Below, in pieces: positions 7,479 through 16,724 of a stretch of 44,437 bases of DNA. Position numbers and translations under genes: made by a program. The stretch's first letter is position 1. Every line of letters begins with the position of its first letter. The stretch is from an uncultured Rickettsiales bacterium (GTDB lineage Bacteria > Pseudomonadota > Alphaproteobacteria > Rickettsiales > UBA1997): positions 1 through 44,437 of the forward strand of contig CALXSB010000015.1 in the NCBI GenBank assembly GCA_944391005.1. Reading direction: 5' to 3'. The notes under the pieces were generated by a model that was not told the origin of the DNA, did no database searches, and saw nothing but the letters and a program-made list of their open reading frames with translations.

Positions 7479-9791
7479 ATGGTTTATATTGAAAAAGTTA
7501 TGCTAAATAGAAAGAGACGAGTTTTAATTTCATGCTATTCTGAGTCATCAAGAGAAAGATTAAGGACGCTTTTGCTAGAATATGGACTTAGTTCTGCTTT
7601 TGTTAAAGATTTTAATGAGTTAAAGGGACTTAATGACGGGCAGATAGGGCTTGCGAGACTCGCTATAAAACATGGTTTTGAATGCAGTGATTTAGTGGTT
7701 ATAACTGAACAGGATTTATTTGGTGAAAAAATTATAAAGACATCCAATGATAGTGGAAAAACTCTTGAAAAAATATTAAGGGAGCAAAGCAATTTAAATA
7801 TTGGAGATTTAATTATCCATAAGGATTATGGGCTGGGCAGGTTTACGGGCTTGGAGACTATAGGTTTAGGCGATGTAAAGAATGATTATTTAAGAATTGA
7901 ATATGCTGGCAAAACTAATCTTTTTATTCCAATAGAAGATTTTGATTTAATTACCAGATATGGCGATTATAATGAGGATGTTGAACTTGACAGATTAGGT
8001 TCTGAAAGATGGGTTATAAAGAAGAATAAAGTTAAAGAAAAACTTGAGGTAATAGCTAAGGACTTAATTAAAATTGCATCTCTTAGAAAAATATCAAAAG
8101 CACCGATTCTTGTGCCCAATGAAAATGAATATAAGGAGTTCTGTGCAAGGTTTGAATATACGGAAACTGATGATCAGCTTAGGGCTATAAAGGATATTGA
8201 AAGCGATTTTAAAAAAGGCATACCCGCTGACAGGCTTGTATGCGGTGATGTTGGATTTGGCAAAACTGAAGTGGCGTTGAGGGCTGCGTTTATAGCTGCA
8301 AGCAGTGAAAAAAATGCCGTGCAGGTGGCTTTGGTTGTGCCGACTACTCTTTTATGCAAACAGCATTATTCATTGTTCAAGGAAAGGTTTAAATATACGG
8401 GCTTGAATGTTGCCAGTATTTCAAGGCTTTCCAGTGCCCATGAAAATGCTAAGACTAGGGAAGGCTTGGAGAAAGGAACTGTTGATATTGTAATTGGAAC
8501 CCACGCTTTATTGTCGGATAAAATTAAGTTTAAGAATTTAGGTTTTTTGATAATAGATGAGGAACAGAGATTTGGGGTGAAGCAAAAGGAGAAGTTGAAG
8601 GAAATTAGTGGCGGCATTCATCTTTTAACTCTGTCGGCAACGCCAATTCCACGAACCCTTCAAATGTCAATGACAGGCATTAGGGATTTAAGTTTGATTA
8701 CTACTCCGCCCGTTGATAGGCTTAATATAAATACATATGTAATGGCTTTTGATGAATTGGTTCTAAGGGAGGCTATAAATAGAGAGTTAAACAGGGACGG
8801 CAAAGTTATTGTAGTTGTGCCTAGAATTTCTGATATTCCTCAGATTGAAGCTAAATTGTCCAATGCATTGAAAAATGTAAAATATAATATAGCCCATGGA
8901 CAAATGAGCGGAACTATGCTTGATAATATTATAAATGATTTTTATGACAATAAATTTCAAGTATTAATCGCAACCACTATTGTTGAAAATGGCCTTGATA
9001 TTCCAAAGGCGAATACTATAATAGTATATAGGGCTGACAGGTTCGGTTTGTCCCAATTGCATCAATTAAGGGGCAGGGTAGGGCGAGGCAAAGAAAAGGC
9101 CTATGCCTATCTTACAACTAATCCAACGGACACTATAAGCGAAAATGCAAAAAAGAGATTAAAGTCTATTGAATCAATACAAGAAATTGGCGGCGGTTTT
9201 GCAATTGCCAGTGATGATATGGAAATTAGGGGAAGTGGAAATATAGTTGGTGAAGAACAATCGGGACATATTAGAGAAGTTGGTGTTGAATTGTATAATC
9301 AGATGTTGATTGAAGCCGTAAATAAAATCAAAAGCGATGGTGATTTTAAACTTCAAGAATATGATTTTTCGCCTCAAATAAAGCTAAATGTTTCTACAAC
9401 TATTGATAAAAATTATATTGATGATGTTGTGCTAAGACTGAGCTATTATAAAAGATTGGCTGATGTAAAGGATGAAAAAGAAAGAACGACAATTCTGTTG
9501 GAAATGGAAAATCGTTTTGGAAAAGTTCCGGAAGAAATATACAATCTATTAGAGATTGCAAAATTAAAATCGTTGTGCAAAGAATGCGGTATAAAATTGC
9601 TTGAGTATAGAGAAAATTTTATAGATATTACATTCTATAATGATAAGTTTAGAAATCCTGATTATTTAATCAAACTCATTAAAGATGGAAAAGCAAAAAT
9701 GTTCAAACAAAATGTGCTGAGCTTTCCTGCGGCTAAAAATAATTTGTTTGAGAATATAGAAGATATATTGTGGAATTTAAAAAATGCTTAG
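7479..9791 (+). CDS. mfd: Transcription-repair coupling factor lacking the UvrB-like N-terminal module
   Basis: 770 residues against about 1150 in the family. The protein starts in a remnant of domain 3 (RKRRVLISCYSESSRERLRTLL, residues 11-32). The RNA-polymerase-interaction domain follows (about 107-165, GDLIIHKDYGLGRFTGLE), then the RecG-like motor: Walker A GDVGFGKT 256-263, DEEQ 360-363, SATPIPRTL 386-394, the GRVGRG helicase motif and the TRG segment DDMEIRGSGNIVG. The C-terminal D7 domain is present (about 670-770). Only the first some 370 residues (D1a-D2-D1b, the UvrA-binding part) are absent. The 108 bases upstream hold no remnant, and the other side is the divergent peptidase gene. 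It should still bind and push stalled polymerase, but recruitment of UvrA through D2 seems lost. Base composition is richer in G+C than the neighbours. Confidence 0.9.
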   Translation: MVYIEKVMLNRKRRVLISCYSESSRERLRTLLLEYGLSSAFVKDFNELKGLNDGQIGLARLAIKHGFECSDLVVITEQDLFGEKIIKTSNDSGKTLEKILREQSNLNIGDLIIHKDYGLGRFTGLETIGLGDVKNDYLRIEYAGKTNLFIPIEDFDLITRYGDYNEDVELDRLGSERWVIKKNKVKEKLEVIAKDLIKIASLRKISKAPILVPNENEYKEFCARFEYTETDDQLRAIKDIESDFKKGIPADRLVCGDVGFGKTEVALRAAFIAASSEKNAVQVALVVPTTLLCKQHYSLFKERFKYTGLNVASISRLSSAHENAKTREGLEKGTVDIVIGTHALLSDKIKFKNLGFLIIDEEQRFGVKQKEKLKEISGGIHLLTLSATPIPRTLQMSMTGIRDLSLITTPPVDRLNINTYVMAFDELVLREAINRELNRDGKVIVVVPRISDIPQIEAKLSNALKNVKYNIAHGQMSGTMLDNIINDFYDNKFQVLIATTIVENGLDIPKANTIIVYRADRFGLSQLHQLRGRVGRGKEKAYAYLTTNPTDTISENAKKRLKSIESIQEIGGGFAIASDDMEIRGSGNIVGEEQSGHIREVGVELYNQMLIEAVNKIKSDGDFKLQEYDFSPQIKLNVSTTIDKNYIDDVVLRLSYYKRLADVKDEKERTTILLEMENRFGKVPEEIYNLLEIAKLKSLCKECGIKLLEYRENFIDITFYNDKFRNPDYLIKLIKDGKAKMFKQNVLSFPAAKNNLFENIEDILWNLKNA

Positions 9792-9882
9792 ATATTATAT
9801 TGAACTTATAAATTATGTATTTTCTATTGACAATATAAAATAAATGTTGGACTATTTTACAGTATAATATTTTTTTGTGTTT

Positions 9883-10467
9883 ATGTGGTATATTTTTAGA
9901 CATGGTGAAACTTTGCACAATAAAAATAAAATAAGGCAGGGCAGGTGTTCATCAATGTTGTCTTTAAAAGGTGTTGATCAGGCAAAATCCTATGGCTATA
10001 GGCTATTGGAACAAAAGGAAGATTTAAATAAATTTAAGGTTTTATCAAGTCCAATGGTTAGAACAAAAGAAACGGCACAAATCATATGTGAAATAACTGG
10101 GCTTGATGCATATGAAAAAATAAAAGAAGAAGAATTGCTTAATGAATCTGACCTAGGCGTTTTTACCAATATACCATTTAAAGTGGTTCAAGAAAAATAT
10201 GATAAAAGTTTATATGAAATTAATGACATATGGAGTTATAGATATCCTGAAGGTGAATCATTTGATGATGTATATGAACGAATATTAAAATTTATAGATA
10301 AATACAAAAATGAAAAGGATCTGTTGATTATTACTCATGGATGTTGTTTTGCTTTTTTTAAGTCCATTCTATCTAAGCAAAGCAAAGAAAGTTTAACTAA
10401 AGAAGTACTGAGACCTAGTCAAAACTATTTTATAAAATATGATGGCAAAAAATTAGAATTAATTTAA
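9883..10467 (+). CDS. Histidine phosphatase family protein (phosphoglycerate mutase-like)
   Basis: 194 residues from the ATG at 9883 (a GTG at 9877 is also in frame). The branch-1 histidine phosphatase signature FRHGETLHN lies at the start, with the phospho-acceptor His in RHG. The second Arg is in LSSPMVRTKETAQI, the acidic pair in EGESFDDV, and the second catalytic His in LLIITHGCCFAFF. Such enzymes dephosphorylate small metabolites (2,3-bisphosphoglycerate-like sugars, alpha-ribazole phosphate) or proteins; the substrate cannot be told. A TATAAT at 9863-9868 lies so close that the transcript could be nearly leaderless. The 3' end overlaps the convergent zeta-family gene by nine bases. Confidence 0.85.
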   Translation: MWYIFRHGETLHNKNKIRQGRCSSMLSLKGVDQAKSYGYRLLEQKEDLNKFKVLSSPMVRTKETAQIICEITGLDAYEKIKEEELLNESDLGVFTNIPFKVVQEKYDKSLYEINDIWSYRYPEGESFDDVYERILKFIDKYKNEKDLLIITHGCCFAFFKSILSKQSKESLTKEVLRPSQNYFIKYDGKKLELI

Positions 10468-11433
10468 TTCTGTGGTTTTTTGACTGATGGTTAAAAGTTC
10501 TTTTATACGTTGTTTTTCTAACATTTTTGTAAAATATGATAATTCTTTTTGAAAATTATCATAGGTCGTTGGTATTTTTTCCTTTGGGTTTATTTCGCCT
10601 TCTTTTGCAGAATCTTGGGCTTTTAAAACTTGTGATACCCTAAACTTTTGCTGTATTGTTCTTATGGTATTTACTGTTTTAGGCAATAATTTTTGTGGCT
10701 TTTCGTATTCTGTTTTTGGTGGCAGTATTAATTGATCTGCGTGATCTTCAGTCAAAATCATTTCTCTAGTTATAACTTTAATGTTTTTGGATGGTATATC
10801 AGAAAATTCAATAAATTGATTATTGGCTTGAAGTATTACTTTTCTTATGGTTTCGTATGATTTAATGAAGCTTTCCTTTTCTACATTTCTAATAACATCG
10901 CCACGGTTTTTCATTTCTAACATTCTATAGTTTACTGATATCCAGCTGTCTATGGGGTTGACATCTAAAACATTTATTTCTATTGAAAATCCATTTTCCT
11001 TTGCCTGTTTTATAGTTGTATTTACTGAGTTTTTATTTAAGAATGTATTTTCTAGTAAAAAATTTATTTTTTCATCTAAACATTTAGCTATCAACAGTTG
11101 AATTAATAAATTTTTAAAATATCTTGTTTTAAGTTCATAGTTTTTTGGATCTTTCATAAAATCGTTGTGTTTTGGATGAAATTTTCTGTAATCATCTCCA
11201 TTTATGAGAATCATATTTTCCTTTTTTTTAATATATTCTCTTAGGGACGTCTTTCCTGAGCCGGGCTGTCCTATTGCGTATATTAATTTTGGCTTATTTG
11301 ATGGTGTTTTTAAACTATTGTCTAAATCATTCCACAATTTTTCAAATGATTTTAGAACATCGTCAAAATTTTCAACCTCAGCTGCTTTTTTATCGCAGCT
11401 TTCTTTTAGCTCACTTATTTTTGTCTCTAACAT
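10459..11433 (-). CDS. Zeta toxin family P-loop kinase
   Basis: 324 residues. The Walker A is AIGQPGSGKT (GQPGSGKT at residues 55-62). It is followed by the zeta-family signature NGDDYRKFHP (78-87), whose Asp is the catalytic base in zeta/PezT toxins, and NFLLENTF and NYRMLEMKNRGD further on. Zeta toxins phosphorylate UDP-N-acetylglucosamine and so block peptidoglycan synthesis. The kinase core ends near residue 230; the remaining 95 residues are a basic, helical tail without a known domain. There is no adjacent antitoxin gene of epsilon/PezA type: upstream is the kdsA terminator, downstream the convergent phosphatase. It may be a housekeeping-type or orphan member. A TATAAT touches the ATG, so transcription is unclear. 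Confidence 0.8.
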   Translation of the reverse strand: MLETKISELKESCDKKAAEVENFDDVLKSFEKLWNDLDNSLKTPSNKPKLIYAIGQPGSGKTSLREYIKKKENMILINGDDYRKFHPKHNDFMKDPKNYELKTRYFKNLLIQLLIAKCLDEKINFLLENTFLNKNSVNTTIKQAKENGFSIEINVLDVNPIDSWISVNYRMLEMKNRGDVIRNVEKESFIKSYETIRKVILQANNQFIEFSDIPSKNIKVITREMILTEDHADQLILPPKTEYEKPQKLLPKTVNTIRTIQQKFRVSQVLKAQDSAKEGEINPKEKIPTTYDNFQKELSYFTKMLEKQRIKELLTISQKTTELN

Positions 11434-11458
11434 ATTATACCACTTTTTATGCTAAAAA

Positions 11459-11480
11459 AAGGAATTATTTCTAATTCCTT
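11459..11480 (-). terminator. Intrinsic terminator of kdsA
   Basis: Perfect 9-bp stem AAGGAATTA/TAATTCCTT with a four-base loop. On the minus strand the second arm runs straight into a T-tract (complement of the A-run at 11454-11460), the classical layout. Confidence 0.85.
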
Positions 11481-11486
11481 CATAAA

Positions 11487-12386
11487 TTATTTTATTTGAT
11501 CTATCGGCTTTCCATTTTGATCCCAACCTTCAAATATTGATTGGTTGGCTTTGCAAACACTATCAATTTCTTGCCATTGTTTTAACAGTTCTTCCATATA
11601 CATTAATGGAATCATATTATGAATATCAGAACCGCCGTTTAAAGGTTCCGGATGGGTTTCAATAAATAATCCGCCAACCATGCCGCTTGACAATGCTGCT
11701 CTTGCCATAAATGGTGCTAATTCTGCTTGTCCGCCAGATGATGAACCCATAGCTGCCGGCTTCTGAACTGAGTGGGTTGCATCCATTATTACAGGATAAC
11801 CGGTTTGTGCCATTATAACAAAACTTCGCGGATCAACAATTAAATCTCCATAGCCAAAAGATGTTCCTCTTTCTGTTAAACATATATTGGTGTTTCCAGC
11901 CTCTTCAAATTTTCCTATAATATTTTGCATTTCTGCAGGCGCCTGAAATTGTCCTTTCTTTAAATTGCATGCTTTTCCAGTCTTTGCCATAGCTACAGAT
12001 AAATCTGTTTGCCTTATCAAAAATGCTGGCTGTTGAAGCATATCAACGTGTGGTGCTACTAACGCCGGTTGTTCATTTGTATGAACATCTGTCAATACCG
12101 GAACTTTGAAGGTTTTTCTGAGCTCATCAAAAATTTTCATACCTTCCTCAATGCCAATGCCTCTTTTGCCATTTATTGAATTTCTATTTGCTTTGTCAAA
12201 AGATGCTTTAAAGATGTAGTTAATCTTTAATTTTTCTGTGATTTTTACTAATTTTTCACAGATTTTCATTGCTAAATCCCTTGATTGCAATTGGCATGGA
12301 CCAGCCATTAGTGTGAAAGGCAAGTCGTTTCCTATTGTTATTTCTTTGACTTCTCCACCACCAACCTTGATATGTTTAAAGATCAT
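11487..12386 (-). CDS. kdsA: 3-deoxy-8-phosphooctulonate synthase (Kdo-8-P synthase)
   Basis: Condenses phosphoenolpyruvate with arabinose 5-phosphate to Kdo-8-phosphate, the first committed step to the inner-core sugar of LPS. Motifs seen: LMAGPCQLQSRDLAM, FKASFDKANRNS, VLTDVHTNEQ, GQFQAPAEMQNI, LTERGTSFGYGDLIVDPR and DATHSVQ. Cys31 in AGPC sits where the Escherichia coli enzyme has Asn, which marks the metal-dependent class known from Aquifex. At 299 residues it is slightly longer than usual because of a 15-residue N-terminal extension; the ATG at 12386 is the first in frame. It lies 76 bases after comEC on the same strand and ends in a strong terminator. Confidence 0.96.
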   Translation of the reverse strand: MIFKHIKVGGGEVKEITIGNDLPFTLMAGPCQLQSRDLAMKICEKLVKITEKLKINYIFKASFDKANRNSINGKRGIGIEEGMKIFDELRKTFKVPVLTDVHTNEQPALVAPHVDMLQQPAFLIRQTDLSVAMAKTGKACNLKKGQFQAPAEMQNIIGKFEEAGNTNICLTERGTSFGYGDLIVDPRSFVIMAQTGYPVIMDATHSVQKPAAMGSSSGGQAELAPFMARAALSSGMVGGLFIETHPEPLNGGSDIHNMIPLMYMEELLKQWQEIDSVCKANQSIFEGWDQNGKPIDQIK

Positions 12387-12462
12387 ATATTTTTTAATTT
12401 ATTTTTATTGTTTATATTATTATATAATTATTTTAAAAAGTCAAATTTAGATGTTTTAGTGA

Positions 12463-14484
12463 TTAGTTTATTAGTATATTATATTCCCTATCAAAAATTT
12501 TATATTTATTATTTAATTTTATAAAATTATTCAAATAGTCCTTATTTTTAAATATATAATCAACATTGTTTATAAAATGAATACAATTGTTTTTATTTTG
12601 TTTATTTTCGCAAAAATCTTTTAGTGTGCTATGATATGTTTGCCCAAATTTTTTCTCTATTATTGACATTTTATATTTATTTTTATTTGATGAACTATAT
12701 AACTTTTTATCATCTGAAATTAGTATTATAAATTTGTCATCTTTATCTATTATCACATCAGGCATCTCTTTAAATAATGATGTAATTATTCCAATTATAA
12801 ATAATAATATACCAAAATATCTCCATTTTTCTTCCCATAATGCAAACCATAAAAATCCAAAAATCATTAATACTATACTTGCTATTGGTGGAGATGATAC
12901 TATTTGAACGCTGTATGGAAGACTAACTATATGTTCTGATAGTTTTAAAATAATACTTAATGAATAGGAAGCGGGTAAAAGTAAATATTTTTCTAGATTA
13001 AAAGGGAATAATAATATTGAAAATGTTGCAAATGGCAATGTTATGAAACCGCTTAGTGGAATAGCTATCATGTTTGTTATTAAGTTATATGGCGTGTAAT
13101 TATTAAAAGAGAATATTAATATTGGTAAAACTGCAATTTCTGCAAATACTGACGACATAAGAATTGCAAACAAATAATAAAATGGTTTTAATAATTTATT
13201 TGTTGTAAAAGTGTTTATTCCATGTTCCTTAAGAAATTTAAAGCCAGCTATTAAGCTTATTACAGCAAGAAATGAAAGTTGAAATCCAGCATCAAATATT
13301 AAATTGGGTTCGTTGAATAATATGAGTATGGCAGCTAGAGCTAAAAATCTCATTGTATCTCCTTCTCTATCAAGTATTATTCCAATAAAAAATAAAACCG
13401 ACATCAAATACGCTCTATTAGCAGATACGGGGAATCCGGTTATACTCAAATATAAAAATCCAAAAATTATCGCAAAAATTGCGGCAAACTTTTTTGTGTC
13501 AAATTTTAATGCTATATACTCTGATTGAACCAATATTCTTCTTATTACTATAAATACTAACCCCATAACAATTGCCATATTCAAACCGGATATTGCTATT
13601 ATATGGGCTAGTCCAGCATTTGTCATTGTGTTATAGTCTGTTTCCCTAATTCTCCCCCTTATGCCAGTTATAAATGATCCCAATAGCGTGCCATTTTCTT
13701 TGCCAACTATGTCAATTATTCTGTTATTAATAGCTTCTCTTGTATTGTAAGCTTTATTTATCAGTTTTGACATTAAACTTTTTTCTTCGGGATGATGGTG
13801 TTTAAAAACATAACCGTTATAGCCAATACCACCTATTTGTTCATAATAAAAAACACGATTTATATTGTAGGAGCCCGGAAATGCTTGTTTAGGAATTGGT
13901 ATTAGATTTGCACCAACTTCTACATAATCGCCAAACTTCGGCTGATATTTTTTGTTGTTTATATTTATTCTTATATATTTCGGTGGGTTATGCATTAAAC
14001 CATCTTTTGTATAGTAGGATGTATATTTATTTCTTTCTCTTTCATCTTTTTCTAATTCTTTAACTTTTTCTATTTTATCAACCTTTACCAGTATTCTTTT
14101 TCTTTCTCTAAAATTCCTCTGATAATAGGTAAAATCTTCAATAGTCCCATAAACTTTTGCATAGCCCATTCTATATTTTATTGTTGGGCTTCTTAAATTA
14201 TTTGTATATACGGCGGTCCTTATATAACCGATCAAAAATGTTATAATAACAGATAGCAATAATAATAATTTCTTATTTTTGTAGAATAATATAGCAATTA
14301 TGCATAAAATAATTATTAAAGAGTATAATGCTATAGAATTAAAGTATTCAAATCTAAAATAGGATAATATGCCAAGTCCAAATATAATTGGATACCATAA
14401 AATCCAATTATGATAGTCGCCATAGAAACTATCATCTATAAAATTGTTTATCTTTTCTAATATGCCTCTTATCTTTTTGAACAT
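12463..14484 (-). CDS. comEC: ComEC/Rec2 family DNA uptake channel
   Basis: 673 residues, a polytopic inner-membrane protein that in competent bacteria passes single-stranded DNA into the cytoplasm. Order: N-terminal membrane segments (about 25-95), an OB-like extracellular DUF4131 region (about 100-235, with VYGTIEDFTYY and PKFGDYVEVGANLIPIP), then the Competence domain from about 260 with TLLGSFITGIRG and the hallmark HIIAISGLNMAIVMG, followed by many hydrophobic helices to about 590. The C-terminal 90 residues are polar and do not contain the HxHxDH of the metallo-beta-lactamase domain that many ComEC proteins carry. It starts at 14484, divergent from frr. Confidence 0.93.
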   Translation of the reverse strand: MFKKIRGILEKINNFIDDSFYGDYHNWILWYPIIFGLGILSYFRFEYFNSIALYSLIIILCIIAILFYKNKKLLLLLSVIITFLIGYIRTAVYTNNLRSPTIKYRMGYAKVYGTIEDFTYYQRNFRERKRILVKVDKIEKVKELEKDERERNKYTSYYTKDGLMHNPPKYIRININNKKYQPKFGDYVEVGANLIPIPKQAFPGSYNINRVFYYEQIGGIGYNGYVFKHHHPEEKSLMSKLINKAYNTREAINNRIIDIVGKENGTLLGSFITGIRGRIRETDYNTMTNAGLAHIIAISGLNMAIVMGLVFIVIRRILVQSEYIALKFDTKKFAAIFAIIFGFLYLSITGFPVSANRAYLMSVLFFIGIILDREGDTMRFLALAAILILFNEPNLIFDAGFQLSFLAVISLIAGFKFLKEHGINTFTTNKLLKPFYYLFAILMSSVFAEIAVLPILIFSFNNYTPYNLITNMIAIPLSGFITLPFATFSILLFPFNLEKYLLLPASYSLSIILKLSEHIVSLPYSVQIVSSPPIASIVLMIFGFLWFALWEEKWRYFGILLFIIGIITSLFKEMPDVIIDKDDKFIILISDDKKLYSSSNKNKYKMSIIEKKFGQTYHSTLKDFCENKQNKNNCIHFINNVDYIFKNKDYLNNFIKLNNKYKIFDREYNILIN

Positions 14485-14637
14485 TTTAATTTTTAAAATT
14501 CAAATAAATTATAAAGGAAAAAATATAAAAATAAATAAATTTATTATTACAAAAATAATTTTGATATTTTTTTATTGACACTTTTAATAAATACTTTAAA
14601 TTATAGATAGTTAAAAGAAGTTTAATAATCAAAAAAT

Positions 14638-15186
14638 ATGGAAGTTATATATAGTAAAGCACAGGAAAATATGGAAAAGGCTATTCAAGCTTTAAAAAAA
14701 GATTTAAATAGCGTATCTACAGGAAGAGCTACACCAAATTTATTGGATACAGTTAGGGTTGAAGCTTATGGAAATTTAGTTCCTTTAAATCAGATTGCTA
14801 ATGTTTCGGTGCCTGATTCTTCAAGTATTACAATACAGCCATGGGACAAATCTATGGTTAATCCTATAGACAAAGCAATCACGGCAGCCAATTTAGGTTT
14901 CTCTCCAAAAGTTGAAGGAATGATGATCAGAATTAATGTCCCTAAGCTTACAGAAGATAGAAGAAAAGAACTTGTTAAATTGGTTAAAAAATATGGTGAA
15001 GATAAGAAAGTTTCTGTTAGAAATGATAGAAGGGATGCTTTAGATGAAGTAAAGAAGAAAAAGAATGAATTTTCTGAAGATGAATTAAAAAGATTTAATG
15101 ATAAAGTTCAAACTTTAACAGATGATTTTGTTAAAAAAATTGATAGTTTAGTTTCTGAGAAAGAAAGCGAAATATTAAAAATATAA
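14638..15186 (+). CDS. frr: Ribosome recycling factor
   Basis: 182 residues, the usual size. With EF-G it splits post-termination ribosomes. Recognised from MEKAIQALKKDLNSVSTGRATPNLLD, IQPWDKSMVNPIDKAI, and the C-terminal helices LTEDRRKELVKLVKKYGEDKKVSVRNDRRD. It begins the frr-uppS-cdsA operon common in proteobacteria (pyrH, often upstream, is not here; the next gene is the divergent comEC). A TTGACA at 14575-14580 may be its -35, but the -10 is unclear. Confidence 0.96.
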   Translation: MEVIYSKAQENMEKAIQALKKDLNSVSTGRATPNLLDTVRVEAYGNLVPLNQIANVSVPDSSSITIQPWDKSMVNPIDKAITAANLGFSPKVEGMMIRINVPKLTEDRRKELVKLVKKYGEDKKVSVRNDRRDALDEVKKKKNEFSEDELKRFNDKVQTLTDDFVKKIDSLVSEKESEILKI

Positions 15187-15192
15187 TTAAAT

Positions 15193-15912
15193 ATGAATGA
15201 AAAATTAAGAGATTTAGAACATTTAGCTATTATTATGGATGGTAATAGAAGATGGGCTAAATCTCTTGGTAAAAGTGTAAAAGATGGGCATAAAGCTGGT
15301 GCTGATAAATTAAGTGAAGTTATAGATTGGTGTATAGAATTTAATATAAAATATTTAACAGTTTACGCCTTTTCTGTTGAAAATTGGAAAAGAGATGAGA
15401 AAGAAATTAATGATATAATGTCTCTATTAAGAAAATATTTATTTTCCAAGGAAGATGATTTTAAATCTAAAAATATCAAAATAAAAACTATTGGATCAAA
15501 AGATAATATTGACAGTGATATTGTAAAACAAATTTCAAAAATAGAGGAAAGAACAAAAAATAATACTTCTATACAAGTTAATATTGCATTTAATTATAGT
15601 GGAAGACAAGAAATAGTAAATATAACAAAAAATATTTCAAAATTAATTAGTAATGGCGACATCAAAGTAAATGATATAGATGAAAAACTAATAAGCAACA
15701 ACCTATACTATGGCGGTATTCCAGATCCTGATTTAGTTATAAGAACCGGAGGAGAGTTAAGAGTAAGCAATTTTCTATTGTGGGAAATAGCATATTCTGA
15801 ATTTTATTTCACTGATGTTTTTTGGCCTGATTTCAGCAAAGAACTTCTGAGTGATATTATTAATAATTTTAAAAAGAGGGAAAGAAGATATGGCGGAACA
15901 ATTAGAAAATAA
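15193..15912 (+). CDS. uppS: Undecaprenyl diphosphate synthase
   Basis: 239 residues, a cis-prenyltransferase that makes the C55 carrier lipid for peptidoglycan and LPS O-chains. The catalytic Asp16 is in IIMDGNRRWAK, followed by GHKAGADKLSEVIDWC and YAFSVENWKR, and the C-terminal signature DPDLVIRTGGELRVSNF ... EFYFTDVFWPDF. It starts six bases after frr and overlaps cdsA by 23 bases, so the three are one operon with translational coupling. Confidence 0.96.
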   Translation: MNEKLRDLEHLAIIMDGNRRWAKSLGKSVKDGHKAGADKLSEVIDWCIEFNIKYLTVYAFSVENWKRDEKEINDIMSLLRKYLFSKEDDFKSKNIKIKTIGSKDNIDSDIVKQISKIEERTKNNTSIQVNIAFNYSGRQEIVNITKNISKLISNGDIKVNDIDEKLISNNLYYGGIPDPDLVIRTGGELRVSNFLLWEIAYSEFYFTDVFWPDFSKELLSDIINNFKKRERRYGGTIRK

Positions 15913-16636
15913 AAAAGAAGAAATAAAAAAGGAAATAAAAAGCGGGGCAAATAAGATTGGTGATATATTTAAGAAGTTTTTGAATATGTTGCCAGATTAT
16001 TTAAAAACAAGATTTATTTCAGCTATAATTTTAATACCTATAGCTATACTTATAATATATAGTCCTCTTGTTATATTTGCTGGTTTTGTAATAGCTACTG
16101 CTGTATTAATGGCGTTTGAGTGGATTACGATAGTAAAAACAGAGGAAGAAACCAATATGTGGAGAATGCTTGGCTTAATTTATATATTATTGCCAACTGT
16201 TTCCTTAATATATATAAAAACAGCAAATAATGGTTCCGATATTGTTTTATGGACATTTTTAATAGTTTGGGCAACTGATGTTGCTGGTTTGATTGTTGGC
16301 AGATCAATAGGTGGTCCTAAATTGGCTCCAACTGTTAGTCCTAATAAAACTTGGTCTGGTCTTATAGGCGGTATTTTAGCTAGTATGTTTGTAGCTTTAC
16401 TAAGCTCTGTAATTTTTACAGAAAGTGCCTCTTTCTTTATAATTTTTGGCGGCTTATTGGCTATAATTGAACAGGCTGGAGATTTAATAGAATCAAAATT
16501 TAAAAGAATATTTGGAGTAAAAGACAGTGGAAATTTGATTCCTGGACACGGTGGTGTGATGGATAGATTAGATGGATTAACTTTAGTAGCACCTATTGTT
16601 GCTTTAGTTGTTATGTTTAGTAGCAATGTATTTTAA
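15890..16636 (+). CDS. cdsA: Phosphatidate cytidylyltransferase (CDP-diglyceride synthase)
   Basis: Makes CDP-diacylglycerol from phosphatidate and CTP at the inner membrane. The CdsA signature is complete near the C-terminus: SKFKRIFGVKDSGNL, IPGHGGVMDRLDG. Several membrane segments start at residue about 42 (FISAIILIPIAILIIY). I chose the ATG at 15890 (MAEQLENKKEE), preceded by AAGAGGGAAAG inside the uppS gene; an upstream in-frame ATG at 15851 has no ribosome site. The N-terminal 35 residues are a charged Lys/Glu-rich helix not usual in the family. The product feeds the pgpA step next door. Confidence 0.94.
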   Translation: MAEQLENKKEEIKKEIKSGANKIGDIFKKFLNMLPDYLKTRFISAIILIPIAILIIYSPLVIFAGFVIATAVLMAFEWITIVKTEEETNMWRMLGLIYILLPTVSLIYIKTANNGSDIVLWTFLIVWATDVAGLIVGRSIGGPKLAPTVSPNKTWSGLIGGILASMFVALLSSVIFTESASFFIIFGGLLAIIEQAGDLIESKFKRIFGVKDSGNLIPGHGGVMDRLDGLTLVAPIVALVVMFSSNVF

Positions 16637-16659
16637 TATTGCTATATAAAATTACTAAA

Positions 16660-16694
16660 AGAGGTATAAGAAAAATATATTTACTTATACTTCT
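16660..16694 (+). other. Hairpin between cdsA and pgpA
   Basis: AGAGGTATAAG pairs with CTTATACTTCT (11 positions with one G-T wobble) around a 13-base A/T loop in the 88-base spacer. There is no T-run directly after, so it may be an attenuator or RNA-stability element and not a full terminator. Confidence 0.45.
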
Positions 16695-16724
16695 ATATAT
16701 TTATAAATAATAAAGAGTGGCATA

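Noticed and set aside
16180-16626. 148-codon open frame on the minus strand
   Set aside because: Antisense to cdsA, which has the full family signature; no ribosome site and no family resemblance.
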